DNA of 64,000 nucleotides from Helianthus annuus (Eukaryota > Streptophyta > Magnoliopsida > Asterales > Asteraceae): contig NC_035448.2 of assembly GCF_002127325.2 (NCBI RefSeq), forward strand, positions 127,570,561 through 127,634,560, written 5' to 3'. This document shows positions 41,985-51,880 of the stretch, one piece after another; the stretch's first letter is position 1, and the number at the start of each line of letters is the position of its first letter. Made by a program: the position numbers and the translations under genes. The notes under the pieces were generated by a model that ran no database searches, was not told the origin of the DNA, and worked only from the letters and a program-made list of their open reading frames with translations.

Positions 41985-42980
41985 AAGATAATGAATGCTG
42001 GTTACTACTGGCCAGGGATGCACGTTAACGATCTAAAGGAATTGCGCAAATGCGACTCCTGTCAAAGGCACGCCCCGAAAACCCTACGCCCGAAAAATGA
42101 TCTAATCCTTGTGTCCACTGTCTGGCCTTTCCAGCAGTGGGGGGTCGATATGGTGGGACCTTTCCCTGAAGCTCCCGGAGCTGTGAAGTTTATAATTGTT
42201 GCTGTCGATTATTTCACCAAGTGGGTGCAGGCCAAAGCACTCGCTTCAACTACTGCAATGATGGTGCAGAAGTTCATATGGGAGCACATCATTTGCAGGT
42301 TTGGTCTCCCACTCAAGATTGTAACAGATAACGGCACCAATTTTGCTTCCGAAGACCTTCAAAAATGGATGAAAGAGATGAATATCGAACACACTTTCTC
42401 TTCCGTTGCGCATCCTCAGGGCAACGGCCAAGTTGAAAGTGTTAACAAAAGTATCGTTGAAGGGATAAAGGCCTGCCTGGGCACTAAGAGAAGAGGCTGG
42501 GTAGATAAGCTCCCGAACATCCTGTGGGCTCATCGAACCATGTCGAAAACAAGCACTGGCGAAACCCCCTTTAGCCTGGTCTACGGCTCGGAGGCGGTTA
42601 TCCCAGCTGAAATTGGCATGCCCTCGCCGCGCTTGACAACAGTCAACAAAATCGATAACGAGGCAGAGCGTCGTCTTGACTTGGACTTACTCGAAGAGAG
42701 GCGCGAAATAGCGCGAATCAAAGAAGCCAAGTACAAGACACAGTTGGAAAGGTACTACAACGCAAGAGTGCACATTTGTACCTTCACTCCAGGGGAATAC
42801 GTCTTTAGAGACAATGAAGCCTCCAATGGTGAACGCCCCGGGAAGCTAGCACCCAAGTGGGAAGGCCCATACTTGGTACATGAGGTGCTAAGAAAGGGGG
42901 CATACAATCTGCGCACACTGGATGGATACATCATCCCGCGCACATGGAACGCGCAACAATTGCGCAAGTGTTATATGTGA
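41985..42980 (+). CDS. Tat integrase core and C-terminus (fragment of pol)
   Basis: Integrase from the point where the solo LTR ends (41990): MNAGYYWPGMHVND, the CDSCQRH zinc cysteines, then the catalytic Asp in WGVDMVGPFPE, Asp in VTDNGTNF and Glu in GNGQVESVNKSI. The gypsy C-terminal GPY/F region KLAPKWEGPYLVHEVLRKGA follows, and the stop is at 42978-42980. The region is open from start to end with all catalytic residues present, but it is detached from its N-terminus. Confidence 0.9.
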   Translation, partial: KIMNAGYYWPGMHVNDLKELRKCDSCQRHAPKTLRPKNDLILVSTVWPFQQWGVDMVGPFPEAPGAVKFIIVAVDYFTKWVQAKALASTTAMMVQKFIWEHIICRFGLPLKIVTDNGTNFASEDLQKWMKEMNIEHTFSSVAHPQGNGQVESVNKSIVEGIKACLGTKRRGWVDKLPNILWAHRTMSKTSTGETPFSLVYGSEAVIPAEIGMPSPRLTTVNKIDNEAERRLDLDLLEERREIARIKEAKYKTQLERYYNARVHICTFTPGEYVFRDNEASNGERPGKLAPKWEGPYLVHEVLRKGAYNLRTLDGYIIPRTWNAQQLRKCYM

Positions 42981-43517
42981 CTATTCTCGGCCATGCGCCT
43001 TTATCCGCTTATGTTGGCCACACGCCTTTCTTAATTTCCTATGTTGGTTATACGCCCTTTATTTTATTTCCACGATGTAAGTTGGCCTAAGCGCCTGTTT
43101 CCTACTTAATGAAAGCATATGCCTTACGTTTTTCTTTTATCATCATGACTTCTACGTTACAAATGCATGTTAAACTTTTGATTAGCATGAAAACACTTCA
43201 GTAAATTACAAGCTCTCGAGTTACGCCTCCAAGGTCTTCCGCGAGCATAGCACGAAACTGGGCAGTTACACTCACACGAGCCACACTTACATTTATTCGC
43301 GCTAACTAACCAAAGTTCCTAACAACAATGCAATAATTGTAACTTGACAAATAGAAAGCAAAACATAAACCTTATATTCAAAAAAGCGCAACCGCGCAAT
43401 AGCTACATAAAAAGTAGCAAAACATCATCAGTTCGATTCAGGCAAGCGCAACCGCGCGATAAGTTACATTTAACGTTCAAAAAGAAAACTACAAGGCACA
43501 AAGCCTATCAACACTAT
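42981..43517. other. Tat spacer between pol and the antisense gene
   Basis: Non-coding convergent region. It has a repeated pattern ATGTTGGYYACACGCC / ATGTTGGTTATACGCC near 43008-43060 and AT-rich sequence that could hold 3' processing signals for both the plus-strand pol RNA and the minus-strand gene. No defined terminator can be named. Confidence 0.45.
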
Positions 43518-46500
43518 CTATTCATAACCGTCACCACCATCATCATCGTCGTGACTATCGCCATCGCCATCACCACCATCACCGGCTGGTTCTTCTTCAT
43601 CAGATAGTTCCACGGTCTCTAGAGGGTCGAGAATCTGCTTTAGCCGTTGGCACCAGTCATCATGCTTCAGTGCCTCTGCGACCAAATCCATCACAGGCAA
43701 TGATAAATGGTCATAGACCTTTTCATCGCGGGCCAATGCAGCATCAGCCTGGTCGGTCACTGAGCAATGACTAATGTCAAACTCTTGTCCTAACGCCTTT
43801 TCAACATGCTGCGCACACTCTAGATAACTTCCACGGTGACCAACCGCGTGCGAGGCATCTATGAGAGCAGCAATAACTCCATCCAGCTCAGAAGCATTCA
43901 AGATAGAGTTGGCCATCTACAGCAAAGGCAATGGATAAGAAATAAATTTTAACAAATAAAACTTATAAGTTAAAGAGGAGAACCGTACCAGGACTACTCC
44001 CCTACCACGCATCCATTCAGCCTCAGAGACCAACGTGTCAACGATGCCTTGTGCCTCGGAGTAATTGTTTTGCGCTACGTTGAGGGCAGATGTACTCATG
44101 TCTCGCGCTTCCTCAGCCCTCTGTTTGGCCTCCTCAGCAGTAGCAGCTTTCACTCGTTCGACCTCAAGGTCAATTTCTAAGGACTCACTTTTGTCATTTT
44201 GCTCTTGCAAACGACGTTTCAACTCAGCAATCTCAACATCCTTAGCCGCCAGGTCCTTATCCTTATTGGATACCTGCGCTTTCAACTCAGCCTGCAAAGG
44301 GAAAGACAGACTTAGATAATTTCACAAGCAAGAAGCATAAAGGGAAGAAGGGTTAACTCTGATCAAACCTCAACACGTTCCCTATCAGTTTGCCCATCCT
44401 CAATCTTCCCTTTCAGTTCAGCAACTTGAGCCTCAAGGTCCGCGATTAAGAGCGCGCGACATACATATGTTGATTATCTTTTTCACATATCTTCTTCCAC
44501 TCCGCGCGCTCCTTCGCCAACAGATCTTCGGCAGCACAAAGCTTGCCCCTAAGGCCTTCACGGCCCCATTCCTCCGATTTCCTATCATATTCGAACTTAG
44601 CTTTTTCTTCAGCAAACCCAGCCTTAGCTTTCTCAAACTCCTTAACCTGCCTCACCAGGCGCTTACGGTACTTTTCCCACCCAGCCCGCTCTTTAACCAT
44701 TGTGCGCCACTCACGCACGATCTGGTGGTTGGCGGCGCGAGTATTGGCTTCCCCAACTACATAAGCATGATATAGTGCATCGTGAGTTCGCGCCCTTTGA
44801 CAGTTGACCTCACCAGGGGGAAGGAATTCAAGAACCAGTCGCGGCAGGGGGCAAACTCCAAGAAGGTGTCCTTCCGCTTTAAACCCCATGGAATTCGGTG
44901 GGGAGCATCGCCGCGAGCCTCCTCTGTGTAAGTTTTATAATTAATGTCGCCCACAGTATCATTAGGACCGATGGGAGACTTCGGTATGGACCCTCCAGCG
45001 TCACCAGAGCTTGCGCCACCTACAGCAGTGGATTTTTCTTTATGCACAGCAGAAGCTGATCCCCTAGTAGTAGAACATACTTGAGTAGTCTGAATGGGGG
45101 CATCAGCCTGCGCAGGCTTGGTCGGCTTCACAACCTTAGGTTCCTTCCTTTTCTCATGAAGGGGCTGGTCAAGCCCCGTAATACGGACGACCTCCAGACC
45201 CTGCGCTTTTTCATGAGCAGTAGTAGCAGCGACCCCGGTCTCCTTGGATTTATCACCCGCACAGGTTATTCCACAACTTTCTCTTTCTCTTTCTCTTTTT
45301 CTTTCTCTTTTTCCTTAACAGGCTCCTCAGCATCCTTCTTCTTCTCTTTCTCAACCTCCAACCCAGCAGATTTAAAGGGCTTGATCACAACCCTGGTTCT
45401 CTTCTGCGCTGGCTCTTGGGGATCTTTAAACACAACACCCTTCTTTTCAGGGGTCTTCTTCTTGGCCTCTGCAGAAACCAAGTGTTACAAAAAAGGATAT
45501 CATCAAGGAAAAACATGAAGTCACAACTAACCTGCAGAGAATTTGTAGGGAGCGCGCAGACTACTCTGCTTGCCTATTACTGGGGCCTCCCCAGTCTTCT
45601 ACGCCACTGATGCGGGCGCAGTAGTCTCTTCTCTGCTTCTTTTCCTGCTTATTAACTTGGCAGCAGGCTCTTCTTCTTCTTCTTCTTCCTCATCATGGGC
45701 GATGTAAGAGGGAGTAGCACCAGCATCTGGGTTTCAGGAACCCGCGCTCCCCGAGCTTTTTGAACCAGCAGCGCCGGTATTCTTCTCGCCTATATGCGAC
45801 AAACCCTCAAGTGAGTCATTGGTAATAACGTAATCCTCCAAGTTACTCTGACGAAACCGTAGAGTACCTTTGTCAGAAGCACCAGCAGTCGCGCGGCTAC
45901 TCCCGCCCTTTTTGCTGGTCACCTCAGCATCGATGGTAATAACCTTCTTCTTCTTACTTGGTTTTTTCTTCTTCTCCTCTGGGTCAATCCCAAGGTTGCG
46001 CAACATACCTGCAAAGATGTTAGACCAGGAACTTAGTTCCCCATTTGAAGACCCCACAGACTCCTCGCTGGAAAGATAAACAACCTCTTTCCCAGCAGAA
46101 GTCATAGCGCGCAAGGTTCGAGGGTTAGGTATATGCGCACCTTCGGTTGAAATAGGTAGATTGGCAAAACCTCCAGCAACGGGATACATAAAGTGACCTT
46201 TAATCTCTTCATACCAATATTGCTCCCCTGCTTCCAGCGGACGCACACCCATGGACCCACCAAAGGTGGGGAAGACAGCTTGGTAAAGGCGCACCTCTAC
46301 ATTCAAATTCAACAGTTGAGTGCAAAGAAATTAAATGGAAGTAGTCAAAGAAATAACCAACCTCTATCTTGAAACTTCAAAATCGGAACTTCTTTGCTCT
46401 CCGCTGGCCACTGATCACTCATCTGCGCCGCAACCAGAACGTTTTCACCGAAAACTCGATTAGGTGTAGCAGTGAGCTTCACATACCAATCCTCCTTCTT

Positions 46501-47060
46501 GGGAATCGCCAGCTCCTCCTTCTCGATCACATCTGGCGGACGGAAGGTCATAGCAATTGGGATAACCTCCTCTCGAATGAAGAAAAATTTTTGTTTCCAG
46601 TCATGGAAACTCTTCGGAGGGTTCAGAAGGATCTTCTTAGCAGACCCCCGATTACCAAAGGAATAGAACCCCATGTTCCTGATCAGCTGATAGAACGCCC
46701 TAAACTTTTCCATTGTCGGCTCTATATCATGGGATCGGCATAGAAATTCAAAGTGTCGCACCCTCACCATTCCAGGTGGACTCATCTGTGAAATATGAAA
46801 CCCATAATACTAAAGTATATGGGCCATGAAATTCGTCGCCGGTAACCGGAAGTTACCCTGTAAGAAGAAATCTTCAAAAAGGGTAATATACCCCGGCGAT
46901 GCATAGGCGACCGTCTGATTCTGACCGGGGTATCGGGCATCCCACTCTGGTGGAAACCGGAATCCTCTTCTAATCTGTTCAACAACCCCAGGTCCCATTT
47001 AAGGACACCGAGGGGACCTTCTTCACCTGGGTTTTCTTCTTATGGATTTTCTTCGGCCAT
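43518..47060 (-). pseudogene. Antisense multi-exon gene of the Tat element (putative gypsy-type transposon protein)
   Basis: Read on the minus strand from ATG at 47060. A leader with TAA (47042-47040) and a frame change precedes a globular region with WDARYPGQ, GYITLFEDFFLQGNFRLPA, an in-frame TAG after FMAHIL, and MVRVRHFEFLCRS. This resembles the domain annotated in plants as 'putative gypsy type transposon'. Visible introns: 46361-46297 (AG|GTTGG...TGTAG), 45531-45469 (CTGCAG|GTTAGT...CTGCAG) and about 43989-43920 (CTG|GTACGG...CTGTAG). Downstream are a Lys/Glu low-complexity part, long coiled coils (44297-43990, 44889-44446) and an acidic Asp/Gly tail ending at 43518. Several stops make this copy inactive. 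Function unknown. Confidence 0.75.
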
Positions 47061-47248
47061 GAGTATTCAAGTGCAAGCTTTGAATATTCTTTGGAAAAGT
47101 TGAAGATCTTTGAATACCTCCTAAAGAAACTTGAGGACCTGCTAGTGTGTTCTCAGAAGGTTTGAAGATTCAAAGAAAATTTCGAAGACGAATAGAGAGA
47201 AAAGATAGCAACAGAAGAAGGAATGGTGATCTTCTCTCTCCCCTCATC

Positions 47249-47258
47249 GGATATATAT
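47249..47258 (-). promoter_or_regulatory. Candidate TATA box for the antisense gene
   Basis: The minus strand reads GGGTATATATATCC about 190 bp upstream of the ATG at 47060, followed by a CT-rich leader (TTCTCTCTATTC). It would let the antisense gene be transcribed independently of the LTR. Confidence 0.5.
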
Positions 47259-47686
47259 ACCCATCGCATTTAATGCGATGGGTAAACATGCCGCATTCAC
47301 CGCACGCGTGAGCAATCAGAAGAGGCGGGATTCTCGGAGTGACAGTTACCACGCGTGCGTGGGCCTCACTCGCCTAACAGAAAGCCGAACCGTCAGGAAC
47401 AGCGTCATCATAACCGTGTCAGCAGTCAACTCAAACGTCGCCTTCAACGACATTTGCACCAACTTGTCAGAATTCAAAATTCGAGGTTTTTCCCGCCCAA
47501 AATTACTACAAACTTCATGTAGAAGTTACTCCGGCCGCGCAATATTCATAATTATCCAATGAACCTGCGCGCTTACACTCAAAAGCGGGGAATCATCAAC
47601 AGCCAGGTATGGTAGTCGCGCCGTAGCAACTATCAAACATTTACACGCGCGCCGTCTACCACTTACTTCGCGCATGGTGCTGGACT

Positions 47687-47695
47687 GGGGGGGGA
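47687..47695 (+). other. Tat polypurine tract
   Basis: GGGGGGGGA, then CT and the TG of the 3' LTR at 47698. Confidence 0.8.
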
Positions 47696-47697
47696 CT

Positions 47698-48592
47698 TGA
47701 AGGGGTATGGTCCCAAAAAACCGCGTAGACCTTCCTTCAGGTCGCGCGCAGGACCATACTCCTTATTCAGCAAGCTGTTCAATCTCAGAATCGCACGGGT
47801 TACTTCAACAAAGACTGACGTCGCGCGAGGTCCGAACAAGAAAGAATATCAATTTCAACACTTAGCATTCTGAATAAGAGCTTTCAGCACCTATAATCCT
47901 GCGCGGGCTACTTACGTGCTCAACAAGGGTCGCGCGGGAGCTGTAGCGCAAGGACACTTCAGAAGGTATAAAAGGTACAAGTGGCAGAAGAAAAGAGCCA
48001 ATCCGCGTCCTCCAGGCTGTGCTCGATCGTGCTCCACGATCGTCTGACGTGCAGGAGACAAAGAGTACAGAAGGACGCCAATGTAGCACCAATCAGGGGG
48101 CGGCGACACCTGCCCCATGATCTCCACTCACCTGCTGATGGCAGAGGGACAACAAGGCCAACAACTGAGACACGTGGCTCCACTCACAGTGCGCCAGCAC
48201 CGGATATCTTCTAGAAAACACTAACGGTCAACATCAGTGAGACAAAGAGCATATCCCCTAAGTTGTCGCCTTCCGGCCCAAGGCCCATCAGCCCAACTCC
48301 TCTTACACCTCTCCGGCTATAAATAGGGACCTTCATGCACAGGTTAATTCATTCTGTTCTCTTCACTCTCGCTCTTACGACACACTTATTTCCTCAAAGC
48401 AGATTCTTATTCTCACGCCGGAGTCTGGTTAAGAGGGAAACCCCGATATTCCCCTCTTAACGAGCTAACAGTGTTCTGTTTTGTAGGATTATCGGATCAT
48501 TAAGGAGCTCAGGAAAGTTTAAGAAGATTAACCACTATGAAAGGAACATAAACCAAACTAATTAACCCTAAAATTCGTACCGTGTTTCTTCA
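47698..48592 (+). repeat. Tat 3' LTR
   Basis: 895 bp, equal in length to the 5' LTR, TATA box at 48317-48326, followed by GGTTA at 48593-48597. By eye about 50 differences from the 5' LTR. Confidence 0.95.
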
Positions 48593-48597
48593 GGTTA

Positions 48598-48956
48598 ACA
48601 TGGCGGCGGTGCGGAAGCTTGAGATTTCCGACCGGGGGTCGAAAACGTATATACCCAAAATTTTCTATAAAACCGGAGGGTCAAAAACGTATATACCCAA
48701 AAAATTCTATATGAAAATGACATACTCTCCACTACTGAGCAAAAAGTTCGGGGGTCGGCCGCCCCCTCCAGCCCCCACAATGTTGCGCCATTGCATGGCG
48801 GCTAGCTGCCACGTGTCAGCGTGTAATAGGTTGATTTTTTGTTTTTTCTTAAGTCCACTCTCTCCCTCAAATACACTCCAACCACCGCAACTACCAAGGC
48901 CTTTCACTTGCATCGGCCATATCGCTTTTCACCAACGCTAACATTTTTCTCTCCAT
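48598..48956. repeat. Unclassified repeat fragment with an internal duplication
   Basis: CAAAAACGTATATACCCAAAA-like words occur twice (about 48642 and 48680) within a TC(A/G)AAAACGTATATACCCAAA...TTCTATA unit, followed by a GGGGTCGGCCGCCCCC stretch. The pattern resembles a dispersed plant transposon remnant, but I cannot assign a family. Confidence 0.4.
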
Positions 48957-49520
48957 CACAACTAGGGGTGTTCTTCAGGTTATTTTTTGGGGTTTTGGGT
49001 TTTTCGGGTCGGGTTGTTCGGGTATTTTGCTAGGAAAAAGTGACCCGATAACCAACCCATTTAATGTTCGGATTGTTCGGGTATGGGTTATTCGGGTTCG
49101 GATTAGTTTAGATCGAGTTGTTCGGTTTTCGGATTTAGATGAAAAATGAAAAAAAAGAATGTTTTTTTCACAAAATATCATCAAATATATCATGTTGTTA
49201 AAAAATATCATCGCAATTCAAATATCATTTAACAATATGATATGATAATATTCAAAAGTCTCAAAACTTTATATTTCAAATACAAAACACTCTAAACCAA
49301 ATCACATCAATAAAAAAGACAACTAATGTTCGGGCTTTTATTCGGGTTATTCGGGTCGAGTTGTTCGGGTTATTCGGGTCGGGTTGTTCGGGTTTTTGGT
49401 TGGGAAAAAGTGACTCGATAACCGACCCATTTAAGCTTTTGTGTTGTTTAGATTCGGGTTTTTCGGTTATTCTCTAATTCAGGTTCGGGTGACTTCGAAT
49501 TCGGGTTGGTTTAAGACAAG
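48957..49520. repeat. TTCGGG-rich low-complexity repeat with a direct duplication
   Basis: Degenerate TTCGGGTT / GTTCGGGT words fill 49000-49140 and 49327-49510. A block GGTCGGGTTGTTCGGGT...GAAAAAGTGACYCGATAACC recurs at 49013 and 49377, about 364 bp apart, with AT-rich sequence between. It is non-coding, and origin as a non-autonomous element is possible. Confidence 0.65.
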
Positions 49521-50059
49521 TAGTATGAAGGTAAAAGTATGACATAAGTAAATGAAAAGTTTAAATAACATGTTCCACCCAAAATTTTAAAGAAAATTGC
49601 TATGTAAACTCACCTTACAAAGTATGAGGGTTGATCTTGCAACAACCTTGATTTGTGGATTACCCTATAAGTGAGTTATAATTTTAATCAGAGATATGTA
49701 GAAGTTAAAGGTTTGTTTTGTAATTTAGTAAATTTAAGTGCTAACGGGAAAATATGAATTTTGTTAGGATCGAATTGAATAACTAGAATAATGGAGGAGT
49801 AATATTGTAAATAATAAAAATTGTTTGATGGAATGAATAAAAATGTTTTGGATAAGTTGAAAACACTATTTTAGGCAAAGTTGTAGAAAGCGCTAGGCGC
49901 TAGTCGGGCGGTGAGTTACCGCCTAGGGATTAATCGGAATGGACTTTATATGCATAATTTTATGAATTTATATACATATACCATTACTTTTATATTTTTC
50001 ATATATAAATTCACAAGTATAAGGACTAAATATAAACTAATAAAGATGGAGGGGGTTAT
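49521..50059. other. Intergenic, no supported gene
   Basis: AT-rich. Near 49893-49930 is a small GC-rich palindromic patch (GCGCTAGGCGCTAGTCGGG and ACCGCCTAGG), probably the edge of another dispersed repeat. The sequence GTTAT before 50060 would be the target duplication of the next element, whose other end lies outside the window. Confidence 0.5.
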
Positions 50060-51864
50060 TGTAACACCCTTGCTTGTTTTATACAATATTTTATACAAGT
50101 TTCGTATAAATACATGTTTATACGATTACACATATGTATGACAATACGAGTTTACTAAAACTTTTACAATTTAAAAAAAATAGTACAACATAATGTAATT
50201 GAGTTCGTTGTTTAAAAGTTAACGCCGTGCGGAAGCTTTAATCTCGTGTGTTCGGTTCTTCGTTGGGCTTGATCTTCATCCGGGAATCCCCTGACATTCA
50301 CTTTTGACCAAAACCAACATAAAAGTTAGCTTTGGTAGTTAATAACATGTTTAAACAAGTCATATGGGTCAAACAACAAAAATTAAACAATTTTCGGAAT
50401 CAGGAGGGGCTAGACGCTACGCCTAAGGGCTTATTTCGGATATTACATCATTCGCATTTATACTTGTTCCGACTTGTATAAATCGTGTCGGAACCCTTAT
50501 TTCAGATATTACATCATTCGCACTTATAGTTTATAAAATAAACACGTGTCCTACAAAAAGGGTGTAAGATTTACTTACCTCGTATCCGAGCTACGCTTTT
50601 CTTTTCCTTCTTGATTCGTTTGGCCCGTTTCTTCCTATGCCTCCACCTTGCTCGTTAAGTGTCAAACTATCATCATCATTCAAAGGTGGTTAGATTAGTC
50701 ATTAATAATCACGACTATTCCACCTTACGTATTTTCTATGTCGAAACTACCGTTCGACCCCATTATTTATTAATTCAACTTATCAAAAGTTAACTACTTT
50801 TGATAACATGATTTACACAATTAAGTCTAATTCAACATGATGTTTAGAACCCTTATCACTTCACATTTCACATAATTTGCCATATTATTCAAATGCGCAT
50901 TTTATTCGAAATTTCAACATTTAGCTTTCTCTTAGGCATTATATCAAACACCTAGTGAGCATTCTTTTATAAAATTTAAGAATCAAACTTATGGCTACCT
51001 ATCTTGCCAATTTCAACATCTTTTACTAGATAATCATCAAATTCATGGTTCAATGTCAAGATTAACTTCATAGAGTTCAAATAACACTAGTTTGACAATC
51101 ATGATTCTAGTGTTCATCATGTTTCTACAAAACCCATTAAACCCCCATAATGGATGATCATGAACTTTATAATTTCAACACTAATTCAACTAGTTATTGA
51201 CTAGTGTTTACTCCTAGACATGTTTTCATTACTAATTTCATCTAAGCATCAATCAAGCTCAGATTTCGATTTCTAACATTCATCAAAATTTCAAGATGTA
51301 ATCAAAAGACAAAATTTAACATACTTTGTGATCCTTTCACTTAGGTGATCACTAATATGAACTTGGATTTTGATTTGGGACTGATTTGGCCTTTCAATTT
51401 GAGCAATTTAGGGTTTGAAGATGAGAGCTCCTAGCTCCTCTGGAAGTTTCGACCAGAACACACACTTAGTGTGTGTGTTTTGGTGTAGAGTTTTATTTAA
51501 TTAAAACAAGTTTCTAGTTTTTCATGTTTGGCCCCTCAGCTTTCCTCAAGTTCTCAAGTTTTATAAAGGTTTAACTAACTCATGTTTTCATTGTTGTTTT
51601 AACCATACTTAACTAACTAGGTTGATATTCCCAGTTACTTAGTGGTTTTCGGGAAAGTCATAACCCGTTTTATTTTCAAGTCTCGTTAACTCGGGCTTCT
51701 TATATGCTTCGCTTTCTCAAAGCGTTTATTCTTCTTTTTGATTAACATAAAATTGTTTATTTAAATCCTAATATTCGCCGGGTTAATTTTACCACTAACG
51801 GTATTTTACCCGTTCATCATTATGAACGTGGTTTGATTACCAAACCCATTTTCGGGGTGTTACA
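50060..51864 (-). repeat. 3' LTR (minus orientation), internally shortened
   Basis: 1805 bp. Compared with the other LTR it lacks a net ~0.9 kb between about 50430 and 50497, and at that junction shows a local duplication of ATTTCGGATATTACATCATT (50433 and 50499). The outer parts match closely. Confidence 0.9.
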
Positions 51865-51866
51865 AG

Positions 51867-51880
51867 TCTACCCCTTTAAA
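51867..51880 (-). other. Polypurine tract
   Basis: The minus strand reads TTTAAAGGGGTAGA, 2 nt from the LTR boundary at 51864. It defines the minus orientation. Confidence 0.7.

Larger units (their letters stand above)
32777..48592 (+). mobile_element. Ty3/gypsy Tat-lineage (Retand-like) retrotransposon with nested solo LTR
   Basis: 895-bp LTRs at 32777-33671 and 47698-48592, TSD GGTTA on both sides (32772-32776 and 48593-48597), PBS TGGCGCCCACCG and a G8 polypurine tract. The order gag - PR - RT - RNase H - second RNase H - integrase marks the Tat lineage, in which a second, archaeal-like RNase H precedes integrase. Behind pol a multi-exon gene lies on the opposite strand, as known for some Tat elements such as Grande. 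The body is about 15.8 kb including the insertion at 38441-41984. By eye roughly 5% LTR divergence and many lesions show it is older than the nested Athila-like copy. Confidence 0.93.
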
